Origin: Flavobacterium palustre
GTDB taxonomy: Bacteria; Bacteroidota; Bacteroidia; Flavobacteriales; Flavobacteriaceae
Assembly: GCF_014639535.1 (NCBI RefSeq)
Contig: NZ_BMGA01000008.1
Span: 169,351-233,350 of the forward strand
Direction: 5' to 3'
Length of the DNA: 64,000 nt
The notes under the pieces are model-generated. The model saw only the letters and a list, made by a program, of their open reading frames with translations, was not told the origin of the DNA and ran no database searches. The first letter of the stretch is position 1; each line of letters starts with the position of its first letter. This document shows positions 34,837-44,404 of this stretch, piece after piece. The translations under genes and the position numbers were made by a program.

Positions 34837-36273
34837 TTATTGTTGTCTTCTTTCTTTTAATTCGCTTTCAATTTCCAGCTCCATTTTTTTATTGATTTCA
34901 TAGAAAAAAAGTATTCCTACACCAATTAAAAATGGAATAGCAGGGAAAATGCTTATCAATAATTTTATTCCGTTTATCGCACTATCTTGTTGGGTAATTG
35001 AATTAGGAGTGTAGTTAAAATAGCTTAGAAACCAAGTTGTTAATGAACCTCCAATACTTAATCCCGCTTTTAATCCCACCATCATAGCTGAAAATATAAT
35101 AGCAGTGGCACGTCGGTTATTTTTCCATTCTGAATAATCGGCTACATCGGCTATCATTGCCCATAAAATAGGGATGGTAATTCCGTAGAAAAAGCCATGT
35201 AGAATTTGAGATACAAATATTAAAATAATGGATTCAGGAGAGTAGAAATAAAAAGCTATTATAAAAAGTGTTGATACTAACAAAAAAAGTCTGAAAACAT
35301 CTCTTTTACCGTATTTGTCGGCCAATTTTTTTGAAAATGTAATTCCCACAATCATGAAAATAATTCCTCCAGCATTAAATAATCCAAATCCTGCTGAGAT
35401 AGGGTCTTCTCCAAAAGGATTAATTCCCATTGAATTAAAACAATCTAGTAATGGTTGTACAAATAGAGTTAACTGCTCTTTGTTTACATAATTTTCAAAA
35501 TAATAAACGTAAGCTCCACCTTTCATTGCCAGGGTTACAAAAACCAAAGTGGTTAGTGTTAGCATGATTACCCAAGGCTTATTTTTTAATAAATCACCTA
35601 AATCTTCTTTCAAACTTGATTTTTGTTCCGGTTTAGGGATAATACGCTCTTTAGTTGTCAAAAAGGTAATGATGAGCATTATTGTTCCAATTATTGCTAA
35701 TACAGTCATTACTTTTTCGATACCAATAGCTTTATCGCCATTACCTGCCGTTTTAATAATGCCAAGCATGAAAACCTGTACAAAAAATTGGGCAAACATT
35801 ACAGCAACAAAACGATAGGATGACAAACTATTACGCTCTTTCATTTCTCCTGTAATAACACCGCTAAGTGCTGAATAGGGTAAATTATTGCTGGCGTAAA
35901 AAAGTAAAAGCAATGTATATGTTGCTACAGCATAAATAACTTTTCCCTGATAAGAGAAATTAGGAGTAGTAAAGGCTAATAAAGCAATAATACCTAAAGG
36001 AATTGATGTAAATAATATCCAGGGACGAAATTTTCCCCATTTAGTTGAAGTTCTGTCGGCTATAGCTCCAATAATTGGATTGAATATAAAAGCCGCTATA
36101 AGCCCTACTACCAGCATGATTATGGATGAATCTTTTGCTGATAAACCATATATGTCGGTATAGAAATACGCGAGATAGGTCATCAGGGTTTGGAAAACCA
36201 AATTTGCGGCAAGGTCTCCTAAACTGTATCCAATTTTTTCTTTTATGGATAGTTTTTCGGTGGTTGAATTCAT
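34837..36273 (-). CDS. GPH-family (glycoside-pentoside-hexuronide) symporter
   Basis: A 478-residue, 12-helix cation symporter. KIGYSLGDLAANLVFQTLMTYLAYFYTDIYGLS at the N terminus and NPIIGAIADRTSTKWGKFRPWILF (the DRT..GKFRPW loop) are signatures of the XynB/XylP/MelB group. YGITIPILWAMIADVADYSEWKNNRRATAI is the matching motif in the second half. It probably imports xylo-oligosaccharides or xylosides for the GH43 enzyme encoded downstream. A LacI-type operator lies 74 bp upstream. Confidence 0.92.
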   Translation of the reverse strand: MNSTTEKLSIKEKIGYSLGDLAANLVFQTLMTYLAYFYTDIYGLSAKDSSIIMLVVGLIAAFIFNPIIGAIADRTSTKWGKFRPWILFTSIPLGIIALLAFTTPNFSYQGKVIYAVATYTLLLLFYASNNLPYSALSGVITGEMKERNSLSSYRFVAVMFAQFFVQVFMLGIIKTAGNGDKAIGIEKVMTVLAIIGTIMLIITFLTTKERIIPKPEQKSSLKEDLGDLLKNKPWVIMLTLTTLVFVTLAMKGGAYVYYFENYVNKEQLTLFVQPLLDCFNSMGINPFGEDPISAGFGLFNAGGIIFMIVGITFSKKLADKYGKRDVFRLFLLVSTLFIIAFYFYSPESIILIFVSQILHGFFYGITIPILWAMIADVADYSEWKNNRRATAIIFSAMMVGLKAGLSIGGSLTTWFLSYFNYTPNSITQQDSAINGIKLLISIFPAIPFLIGVGILFFYEINKKMELEIESELKERRQQ

Positions 36274-36346
36274 TAGGTGTGGTTTAATAGTGTATTTATC
36301 TTCAAGATAATTTTTAGCGTATTTGTATTAAGAACTTCCAACTTAA

Positions 36347-36358
36347 ACAATCGGTTGT
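36347..36358 (-). promoter_or_regulatory. LacI-type operator before the GPH/GH43 operon
   Basis: ACAATCGGTTGT (plus-strand reading). On the minus strand it follows directly after TATACTTTTAC, the same -10-like box and spacing as at 42744-42755, so a bound repressor would block transcription start. Confidence 0.75.
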
Positions 36359-36427
36359 GTAAAAGTATATAAAAAATTGCTTAAAACAAGAAATTAGCGT
36401 TTTTTTATCTGTTTTAGAGAATTATGT

Positions 36428-37546
36428 TTAATTGTTCTTAATGTCTAAAACACTGAAATAGGCTTTTTTAGATTTTAAATCAGCGTCAAATAATAGTGGA
36501 TAATCGGTTCTTCCTTTAATTGGAAAATCATTTAGCCAGGACTGAGTATCGTTGACTCCCCAAAATGTTACTCTGCTTATTTTATCTTTATGTTTTAAGA
36601 ATAATTTAAAAATATCGGCATAACGTTGAGCTAATTTAACCTGCATTGAATCCGGTAAAGATTTTGGATAAGGATTCATCTTTTCATTATTTTCAAATCT
36701 TTGGCTTATTTCAGCGCCTTGTAATCCATAAGGACTAGGAAGTACAGAGATGTCTAATTCTGAAAAAGCCACTTTTATTCCAAGAGCAGAAAAATCCAGA
36801 ATTGTTTTTTCTATTTCTTCAAGTGTTGGTGTATCTAAATGCCAATGTCCCTGTTCTCCAATGCCATCAATTTTAGCTCCACTTTTTTGAAGATTTTTTA
36901 CAAGTTCAACAGCTCCTTGTCTTTTTTTAGCATTGCATAGATTGTAATCATTGTAATATAAATCTACTTTTGAATCAGCCTTTTCAGCTGTTTTAAAAGC
37001 CAGTGTTAGGAATTCCTTTCCGTAGGTTTTTAAAAAGACTGATTTTCGTAATGTTCCATCTTCATTCAATGCTTCATTTACCACATCCCAGGAATCGATT
37101 TTTCCTTTGTACCTTTTCACTACAGTTGTAATATGATTTGTCATCATATTAGCCATGCTTGCACTGTCTTTTATTTTTGTCATCCAAGGTGCTAATTGGC
37201 TATGCCATACAAGAGTGTGTCCATGAATGAACATGTTGTGTTTCTGTCCAAAAGCCACATATTTATCACTCACATTGAAATCAAACTTATTTTCTTCGGG
37301 TTGAAGAAACATCGATTTCATGATGTTTTCGGGTGTGATGCTGTTGAATTCTTTAGCAATTAGTTGGGTTGTTTTAGCATCTTTTTCTTCTATTTGATTA
37401 ATATCTAATGCAGTACCGATATAAAAATCATTTTTATAGGCATCTTTAAGTGAGCTTTGGTTCGCTTTTTTTTGACTTATAGCGGTACAGCTGCTCAGTG
37501 TAATTACAGCCGAGAAAAATAGTAGAAAAGGTTTGGTCGATTTCAT
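36428..37546 (-). CDS. GH10 endo-1,4-beta-xylanase, lipoprotein
   Basis: A 372-residue TIM-barrel xylanase. The signal peptide ends in a lipobox (TLSSC, Cys20), so it is lipid-anchored. The catalytic acid/base is Glu158 in SWDVVNEAL, and the nucleophile is Glu263 in FSELDISV. Other family marks are ITPENIMKS (near 70), HGHTLVWHSQLAPWM, and TFWGVNDTQSWL. It cuts xylan backbone between unsubstituted xyloses. It stands 16 bp downstream of the GH115 gene in the minus-strand operon GH67-GH115-GH10. No xylan-binding module is fused. Confidence 0.95.
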   Translation of the reverse strand: MKSTKPFLLFFSAVITLSSCTAISQKKANQSSLKDAYKNDFYIGTALDINQIEEKDAKTTQLIAKEFNSITPENIMKSMFLQPEENKFDFNVSDKYVAFGQKHNMFIHGHTLVWHSQLAPWMTKIKDSASMANMMTNHITTVVKRYKGKIDSWDVVNEALNEDGTLRKSVFLKTYGKEFLTLAFKTAEKADSKVDLYYNDYNLCNAKKRQGAVELVKNLQKSGAKIDGIGEQGHWHLDTPTLEEIEKTILDFSALGIKVAFSELDISVLPSPYGLQGAEISQRFENNEKMNPYPKSLPDSMQVKLAQRYADIFKLFLKHKDKISRVTFWGVNDTQSWLNDFPIKGRTDYPLLFDADLKSKKAYFSVLDIKNN

Positions 37547-37562
37547 GGTCTATATTTTTTGA

Positions 37563-40463
37563 TTAATTTTTGATGTTTGAACTTTCAGGAGGACCCAGTT
37601 TAGTTGTTTTTAATTCGCTTTTTTCAGTTTCTATAATGATTTTTTGAAGAACTAAACCTTCATCAACCCGATAATAATTCAGCGTATGATTTCCCGGTTT
37701 ATCAATTTTTAATTCAGTAGTAATAACTTTGATATTCTCGGTTACATCTTTGTCCCAATTCTTAGTCACCTTACCATTATAATCAAATATAATTGGGTCT
37801 GAAGCATAATTTATTTTAACAGGTTTTTCGTTGTCAAATGATAATCCATAATACATACCTTCTCTTGTAGAATAGTTAATAGTAGGAGAGAAATGCAAAT
37901 GAACCTTTACTGTTCCTGCGTTTTTAAAATGTACATCATACGATAGTTTAGGCGAATTCTCATTCAATTCTACTCTTCCTTTTTTTATTGGTAATGAAAT
38001 TACGGCTCCGTCAGTTTTTCCTAAATTATCAACAACTTTCCACTGGAATGAATCTGGTTCGGATTTATTTGAAAAATGTACGGCTTTTATAGCTATAAAT
38101 CCATTGTTTTCAACAAAACCTTTCTCAGTAGTTATTTCAGTATTATTGGTTTTGATAGCAACAGCTATTTTTTTTCCAGCTCCTGAAATAGTCACAATTT
38201 CGGTATGACTTCCCTGAGGTGCTTTTTCCCAATCTATATTTACTGTGATTCTTTCTTGTTTATCAATACTTACTTTTGATTTAGATAACTTTATCCAATT
38301 TGATTTGGATTTGATTTTGAAATAAAAAGGAGTGGTTCCTCTGTTGAAAATATCAATATAAGAAGTGCTGTTTTCAGAAGAATTAAAGCTTGGTAATACT
38401 GCTTTTTCGGTTGTATTTGGCCACCAATTTGATGCCCCTTCAATTGCAACTCCTAATTCAGCTTTTACAGGAACTTCAATAGTTTTTGTTTTAGGAATAA
38501 TATTTGTTCTTGGATCCTGCCAATTGGTATATCCAATATGAGTTTGCGACATCATGTGATTCCATTTCCCATTCGCCATTGTTTTATTATAATAGGTCGA
38601 AAGTTCCGCGTCTTTGTTAAATAATTCTTTTACTTTTTCAGCATATTCATTGGTTGCAGCTCTTCCCTGATTAGCATATAAATTGTTTTTTGCTGTCGTA
38701 ACATACAATTCATTTAGGTTTGCACTTGCCAAAATAGGGTATAAGAGCAATTGATAAAAGGCATCTTTGTATTCTGGTTTGAGCTGAGCATTAATTTCCT
38801 GTGCTTTCTGAACCAATTTATTGTAATTTGAAACTACATTTTCGGCTTCATTATAATGGATTAAACTATAGGTAGAAGAATCCAATTGTTCAGGTTTTCT
38901 ACTAGCATTGTATTTGGAATACATCTTTAAAAGAGTAGCAATGTCTTCGGTATTTTGTCCTCCAAAATTAGTTGCAGCCCATTGATTGTAATAATCGCTT
39001 AGATTACTTTCGTTCCAATATTCCGGATTCCAGGCATAATCTAAGAAGAATTCGATAGGGAATTCTAAGGGTTTTATATCACCCACATTTACAATCCAAA
39101 TTTGATTTACTCCATGTTCATAGGCTAAGTGCATTTGTTCCCAAGTGCGTTCAATTTGGTAAGTATTGATCCATTTGTAACTTCGAGGTCCTCCTACATA
39201 GTCAAAATGATAGTAAATACCATAACCTCCTTTTCTGGGTTTTGCATCTAATGCCGGTAATTTTCTTAGATTTCCCCAATTGTCATCACATAATAATAAA
39301 GTGACATCATCAGGAACCTGCATTCCTTTGTCATAATACTCTTGAACTTCTTTGTATAGAGCCCACATTTGAGGTATTTTTTCGGCAGGTTTTTGAGTAA
39401 TTGTGCTTATGATTTCACGTTGCGTTTTAACAATGTTTTCTAAAAGTTCAATAGCAGTTCCTTCTGTCATGGGTTCATCGCCATCGCCTCTCATTCCAAT
39501 GGTTAGCAGTGTTTCTTTATTTCCCATTCTTTTAACTCCGTCTGTCCAGAATTTTTTTAAACCTTCAGGATTTTTATTAAAATCCCATTCACCATTTACG
39601 GATTTATTCCATTCGCCATGTGCTTTCGCCAGTGGTTCGTGGTGTGAGGTTCCCATAACAATTCCGTATTCGTCAGCCAGAATTCCGTTTTGGGGATCAT
39701 CAGCGTAAAATTTTTCGCTCCACATGGCTGGCCATAAATAATTTCCTTTCATTCTAAGGATTAATTCAAATACTTTCTCATAGAATTTAGCATTAAATTT
39801 TCCATAGTTTTGACGAACCCAACCAGTAAGGGCAGGAGCTTCATCATTAATGAAAATTCCACGGTATTTTACTTTAGGTTCTCCTAAAGAATGAATTCCA
39901 GGGAGGATATGTAATTCTGACTGTTTTTTTGCAGGAACATCCGCCCAAAATGCCCATGGAGAAACACCAATTTGGTTTGAAAGATCATAAATACCATAAA
40001 TAGTTCCTCTTTTATCAGACCCTGCAATTACTAAGGCTCTTTTAACCCCCTTAATTGGATTTTCTACAATTTGAGTTGTGAATTTTTCCCATTTACCTTG
40101 TAAAAGTGAGGCGTTGATTTTGCCTTCTTTAGCTAATTGGTCAATTATGGAGCTTTTTCCTAATGTACCTATGATTACGACATTTTCTTCTGAATTTATT
40201 TGATCTTTGAAAAGTTTTGGCATTAAGCCAGTAACTGTATTGATGTCATTTTGAAGATGTCCAACAACTTTTATAACGCCTGAAAAATCATTATTACTAA
40301 TTAATAATGAAGCTATTTGGCCTTTTGTTGCCAAAGCAAAATTTTCAGAAGAAGATTTACTGGTTACATATTTTGTTGGGTTTACAGCATAGCCATTGCT
40401 ACTTGACAGGACAAGTAAAAAGTTGGATAAGAGTAGGTAAAAGTGTTTCTTAATTAACTGCAT
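37563..40463 (-). CDS. GH115 xylan alpha-1,2-glucuronidase
   Basis: A 966-residue exported enzyme (signal peptide ending near SNGYA). The GH115 core is recognised from GTLGKSSIIDQLAKEGKI, KRGTIYGIYDLSNQIGVSPWAFWADVP, MKGNYLWPAMWSEKFYADDP, IVMGTSHHEPLAKAHGEWN and LLCDDNWGNLRKLP. The C-terminal ~200 residues are beta-sandwich. GH115 enzymes remove (methyl)glucuronic acid from internal xylose residues of long xylan, complementing GH67, which needs the terminal xylose. It is 15 bp downstream of the GH67 gene. Confidence 0.92.
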   Translation of the reverse strand: MQLIKKHFYLLLSNFLLVLSSSNGYAVNPTKYVTSKSSSENFALATKGQIASLLISNNDFSGVIKVVGHLQNDINTVTGLMPKLFKDQINSEENVVIIGTLGKSSIIDQLAKEGKINASLLQGKWEKFTTQIVENPIKGVKRALVIAGSDKRGTIYGIYDLSNQIGVSPWAFWADVPAKKQSELHILPGIHSLGEPKVKYRGIFINDEAPALTGWVRQNYGKFNAKFYEKVFELILRMKGNYLWPAMWSEKFYADDPQNGILADEYGIVMGTSHHEPLAKAHGEWNKSVNGEWDFNKNPEGLKKFWTDGVKRMGNKETLLTIGMRGDGDEPMTEGTAIELLENIVKTQREIISTITQKPAEKIPQMWALYKEVQEYYDKGMQVPDDVTLLLCDDNWGNLRKLPALDAKPRKGGYGIYYHFDYVGGPRSYKWINTYQIERTWEQMHLAYEHGVNQIWIVNVGDIKPLEFPIEFFLDYAWNPEYWNESNLSDYYNQWAATNFGGQNTEDIATLLKMYSKYNASRKPEQLDSSTYSLIHYNEAENVVSNYNKLVQKAQEINAQLKPEYKDAFYQLLLYPILASANLNELYVTTAKNNLYANQGRAATNEYAEKVKELFNKDAELSTYYNKTMANGKWNHMMSQTHIGYTNWQDPRTNIIPKTKTIEVPVKAELGVAIEGASNWWPNTTEKAVLPSFNSSENSTSYIDIFNRGTTPFYFKIKSKSNWIKLSKSKVSIDKQERITVNIDWEKAPQGSHTEIVTISGAGKKIAVAIKTNNTEITTEKGFVENNGFIAIKAVHFSNKSEPDSFQWKVVDNLGKTDGAVISLPIKKGRVELNENSPKLSYDVHFKNAGTVKVHLHFSPTINYSTREGMYYGLSFDNEKPVKINYASDPIIFDYNGKVTKNWDKDVTENIKVITTELKIDKPGNHTLNYYRVDEGLVLQKIIIETEKSELKTTKLGPPESSNIKN

Positions 40464-40478
40464 TTGATTTAATTTTTA

Positions 40479-42644
40479 TTAATTACCGGGTGCAAATGGG
40501 AATTTTAAGGATTTAAAATATTCCAGAGATTGAGTTGGTTTTTCGACTCCTTTGGGTAGCTCTTTTCCTGAAAATTGTTGAAAATACAACAGGCAGGCAT
40601 CACGCCACCATTTAGCTTCTTTATTTTGAATATTTAAAAGCATTTGAACTTCTTTAAATCGCTCCTTATCAATATAATTTGTCATTTTATTCCAGGTTGC
40701 ATTCATTGAAGCAACTTCATCAACTCCTTCCTGATATTTTAAAGCTATTCCGTCCCAAAGCGATTGACCATTCTTTAATTTATAATCCCAGGACAGATGA
40801 TGAAACCATAGCAAGTCTTTTTCAGGACAAGTTGTTACATCGTCAAATAATTTAGCTACTTCAGGAGCATATTGAGCTGTAGCATTGCTTCCGGTTTTAG
40901 AGCGGTCAAATCCGATTCCTTTAGTATCGGCTTTATGATAATAAGTGGGATTCCATTCAGGTCTTGATAAATTGCCAACCCAAGGTCCCGGGCCATAATG
41001 ATGACCTGTGTCCATGATGTGATGTAATCCTAACGGAGTCATATAGTTTACAACAGCTTCTCTGGATTGTAACATCATTTCTTTAACTGGTTTGACAAAA
41101 TTTTCATCATTAGAAAAAGTGCTTTTTAACCATTCATCGGCAATGATTTCTGAATCCAGATAAGGATTCCAGGCTAATCTTCCAAAGCCATACCAATTGG
41201 CTTGCGCAAAAGGATGTCCTGTCCAGTTTAAGTCATTTCCAATATTAGCTACTCCGGCAATTCCTGTAATTTTATTGTTGTATAAAGAACCATCAATTAC
41301 TTTGGCAACAGTAGCACCTTTGCTTTTTCTATAGGTGTCTGATTCTAATACTTCCTGATATAATTTAGGCAAATAAACTAAATGCGTACTAAAACCTAAA
41401 TATTCCTGAGTGATTTGGAACTCCATCATAGTGTTGGTTTTTGGCATGGCTCCAAATAGCGGATGAAAAGGCTCTCTGGGTTGAAAATCTATCGCTCCAT
41501 TTTTTACCTGAACAATTACATTGTCTCTAAATTTCCCATCATAAGGGACAAACTCACTATAGGCTTGTTTGGCTCTGTCGTCGGCATCATGTTCTGAATA
41601 AACAAAAGCACGCCACATGACGATTCCGCCAAAAGGAGCTACTGCATCGGCAAGCATATTGGCGCCATCAACATGATTGCGATTATAATTTTGGGGTCCT
41701 GGCTGTCCTTCAGAATTTGCCTTTACTAAGAATCCCCCAAAATTAGGAATTCGGGCATAAATTTCTGCTGCTTTGTTTTTCCACCAATTGATTACATCTG
41801 CATTTAATGGATCAGCAGTTTTCAATCCTCCAATTTCTATAGGAGCAGAAAAACGTGCCGTTAAATATACTTTCAATCCATAAGGTCTGAAAGCTGTTGC
41901 TAAAGCCTGAACTTTTTCTAAATATTGCGGTGTTAATATGAGTGCATTGGCATTCACATTATTTAGTACGGTTCCGTTTATACCAATAGAAGCATTTGCA
42001 CGCGCATAATCTATGTAACGCTGGTCAATAAAATCGGGTAGTTTGTGCCAATTCCATAATGAAAAACCAGCGTAACCTCTTTCTATTGTTCCGTCTAAAT
42101 TGTCCCAATGATTTAATATTCTTACATCTATTTTAGGCGAATCAATAATGTTTAGGTTTTCTATTGATTTATTGGTTTGAATTAGTCTTAAAAAATTGAA
42201 AACTCCATATAAAACAGCCACATCATTTTTTCCGGTGATTACTATATTTTTTTTGCCTTTACTGGTAATGGTTTTTATTATGAAACCGTCTTTGCTGACT
42301 TTTTCAAATTCTGATTTCAAATTTTCCTGAAGGGTAAGGGGTAGGGATGATTTATTTCCTATTACTATTAAATTATTTTGTTCATTATCAGTAGGATGAG
42401 TAATTTTTTTACCTAGCATATTTTCAAGTCCAAGCTCAAGTTCTGCTAAGGCAACTTTTAAGGTTTCCGAACTCCCTAATATTTCAATTCCCTGAATTGT
42501 ATTCAGGTATTTAGTTATAATTTCACGATCAGTTTTAGACTCGTATTGCAACCATAATTTATAATCTTTTTGTGCAGTTGCCGTAAAAGACATAGCATAA
42601 ATAATAATGATATAGAATATTGATTGAATGTTTTTAAGTTTCAT
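40479..42644 (-). CDS. GH67 alpha-glucuronidase
   Basis: A 721-residue exported enzyme; signal peptide cut near FTATAQ. GH67 motifs include the acid Glu in KANSEGQPGPQNY and the catalytic Asp/Glu pair in KNGAIDFQPREPFHPLFG, plus LGLHHIMDTGHHYGPGPW and WFHHLSWDYKLKNG. It releases methylglucuronic acid from the non-reducing-end xylose of short xylo-oligosaccharides, most likely in the periplasm. First gene of the minus-strand GH67-GH115-GH10 operon, with a LacI-type operator ~100 bp upstream. Confidence 0.94.
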   Translation of the reverse strand: MKLKNIQSIFYIIIIYAMSFTATAQKDYKLWLQYESKTDREIITKYLNTIQGIEILGSSETLKVALAELELGLENMLGKKITHPTDNEQNNLIVIGNKSSLPLTLQENLKSEFEKVSKDGFIIKTITSKGKKNIVITGKNDVAVLYGVFNFLRLIQTNKSIENLNIIDSPKIDVRILNHWDNLDGTIERGYAGFSLWNWHKLPDFIDQRYIDYARANASIGINGTVLNNVNANALILTPQYLEKVQALATAFRPYGLKVYLTARFSAPIEIGGLKTADPLNADVINWWKNKAAEIYARIPNFGGFLVKANSEGQPGPQNYNRNHVDGANMLADAVAPFGGIVMWRAFVYSEHDADDRAKQAYSEFVPYDGKFRDNVIVQVKNGAIDFQPREPFHPLFGAMPKTNTMMEFQITQEYLGFSTHLVYLPKLYQEVLESDTYRKSKGATVAKVIDGSLYNNKITGIAGVANIGNDLNWTGHPFAQANWYGFGRLAWNPYLDSEIIADEWLKSTFSNDENFVKPVKEMMLQSREAVVNYMTPLGLHHIMDTGHHYGPGPWVGNLSRPEWNPTYYHKADTKGIGFDRSKTGSNATAQYAPEVAKLFDDVTTCPEKDLLWFHHLSWDYKLKNGQSLWDGIALKYQEGVDEVASMNATWNKMTNYIDKERFKEVQMLLNIQNKEAKWWRDACLLYFQQFSGKELPKGVEKPTQSLEYFKSLKFPFAPGN

Positions 42645-42743
42645 GTGTCTTTTACTGTAGCTTATTTTTGTTTATATTCTGTATTATTTTAATAAAAAAA
42701 GAATATTTGATAATAATGAATCAGAATAAATACATTTATATTT

Positions 42744-42755
42744 GCAATCGGTTGC
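42744..42755 (-). promoter_or_regulatory. LacI-type operator before the GH67 operon
   Basis: GCAATCGGTTGC, symmetric arms around TCGG. On the minus strand it is preceded by TATACTTTTAC, as at the other minus-strand operator. The rest of the 346-bp gap to the LacI gene is AT-rich with a long T run at ~42846 and nothing else recognised. Confidence 0.75.
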
Positions 42756-42990
42756 GTAAAAGTATAGTTTTGTTTTTGAAGAAAAAAATTTTAAGTCATT
42801 TTTTTTAGAATTTGATTTTCTTTGAAACAGCTAAAAGAATAGATGTTTTTTTTTTTTAATAGAGTATGGTTTTTTGGGCTAAAACCAATCAATTATTAGA
42901 ATAATTCATTTAGGCCATGGATTACTCCAAAGTCTTGTTGCTTATAGAAATCTGAATTGGAATAAAAAGATGTTTTTATTATTTAAAGAT

Positions 42991-44037
42991 TTATGGCAGT
43001 TTATTGTTTAGTTTGTTCGACGATTCGCGAATGATAACTTCTGTATTTAAGAAAGTAATTTCTTTGACATCGTCTTTCTTGTCTGATTTTAAGTTTTTCA
43101 AAATAATATCTGCAGATGCTTTCCCCATTTTTTCAGCCGGATGCGTAATTGTGGAAATATTGGGATCAATAATTTGCGAAATAGGGTCGTTGTTGAAACC
43201 GATAACAGCAATGTCTTCAGGAACTTTAAATCCTCTTTTTTTGGCAGTTTGAACAGCACTAACAGCAATGATGTCACCTGATGCGAATACGCCATCGGGT
43301 ATAGGATTTAAATCGAATAATTTGTTACTGGCTTTGACACCTTCTTCATAAGTAACTGCGTTTAAGTAAATTATTAAATCTTCATCTACAGGGATATTGT
43401 GGTCGTTTAATGCTTCGAGATAACCTCTTTTTCTTTCGTTATAAAGATTACCAAATTCGGAACCTGCTGTAAGATGAGCAATACGTGTACAACCTTGGTC
43501 TATAAGATGTTTTGTAGCTTTGTAGCCAGCGGCATAGTTATCAATGATTACTCTAAAGGTGTTAAAGTTCTTCGGTACCCTGTCAACAAAGACCAGGGGA
43601 ATATTGTTGCTTATAAATTGATCAAAATGGGATGTATCTCGGGTTTCCATAGCAAGAGAGCTAATGACACCACTAACACGATTACTATACAATGCTTTGG
43701 CCATATTGACTTCTTCTTTATAAGAATCATGCGATTGCATAATTATTACAGTGTAGCCTGATTTTTGCGCAGCAATTTCGATACCACTAATTAATGATGA
43801 CAGGAAGGGTTGTGTAATTGTTGGAATTAAGACACCTATAGTTTTTGTTTTGTTACCACGTAAACCTGCTGCCAAAGTATTAGGAACGTAGCCCATTTTT
43901 TCAGCAGTTTCCTTTACTTTTTTTATGGTTTTTTTACTAATGGTGTGATGATCCTGTAAGGCTCTCGATATTGTAGAGGTTGCTAGGTTTAGTTTTTCGG
44001 CAATATCATAAATAGTTACGTCTTTATTCTCTTCCAT
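42991..44037 (-). CDS. LacI-family transcriptional regulator of the xylan locus
   Basis: A 348-residue LacI protein. The N-terminal headpiece VTIYDIAEKLNLATSTISRAL (about residues 7-27) is the helix-turn-helix, and GYVPNTLAAGLRGNKTKTIGVLIP is the hinge leading to the periplasmic-binding-protein-like effector domain. The hinge-helix residues (NTLAAGL) match those of LacI proteins that insert into a central CG step. Five palindromes with a central CG (CAATCGGTTG and variants) precede the surrounding xylan operons. I therefore infer it represses the whole locus until a xylose or xylo-oligosaccharide ligand appears. Confidence 0.93.
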   Translation of the reverse strand: MEENKDVTIYDIAEKLNLATSTISRALQDHHTISKKTIKKVKETAEKMGYVPNTLAAGLRGNKTKTIGVLIPTITQPFLSSLISGIEIAAQKSGYTVIIMQSHDSYKEEVNMAKALYSNRVSGVISSLAMETRDTSHFDQFISNNIPLVFVDRVPKNFNTFRVIIDNYAAGYKATKHLIDQGCTRIAHLTAGSEFGNLYNERKRGYLEALNDHNIPVDEDLIIYLNAVTYEEGVKASNKLFDLNPIPDGVFASGDIIAVSAVQTAKKRGFKVPEDIAVIGFNNDPISQIIDPNISTITHPAEKMGKASADIILKNLKSDKKDDVKEITFLNTEVIIRESSNKLNNKLP

Positions 44038-44237
44038 AAATTATATCATTCTGTAAACAAATATATTTAATTAATTATAAAACATTAATTTTTTGTGATT
44101 TTTTCCAATAAATTATGTTTTCATTAGTATTGTTTCCTTGGTTTTAATTTTGATATTCTTTGTTTGATTCATTCCTGATTTAAGTTACAGATTTTAATTT
44201 TTGGGAAATTATTTAATCAACAAATCAAAAAAAAGAT

Positions 44238-44245
44238 TATATTTG
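44238..44245 (+). promoter_or_regulatory. Possible -7 box upstream of transketolase gene
   Basis: TATATTTG matches TAnnTTTG, ~160 bp before the transketolase start. No TTG is found at 19-bp spacing, so the promoter is uncertain. No copy of the LacI-type palindrome lies in this 367-bp gap, and nothing else is recognised there. Confidence 0.4.
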
Positions 44246-44404
44246 CAAAACATACCAGACCAGAACAGCACGATTAAAATTTGTTTTTTGTTAGTATTAA
44301 ATTAAGCAAGAGTATGTTTTGAAAAGAAAATCAGGTTCCTTTGACTTTTGTATGTAACGCTAAATTAATAATACTTTATCTAGATATATCTTTTAAAAAT
44401 AAAA

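Noticed and set aside
42737-42744. Plus-strand TATATTTG box next to the GH67 operator as a promoter
   Set aside because: It would transcribe toward the 3' end of the minus-strand LacI gene with no plus-strand gene downstream; likely chance in AT-rich DNA.
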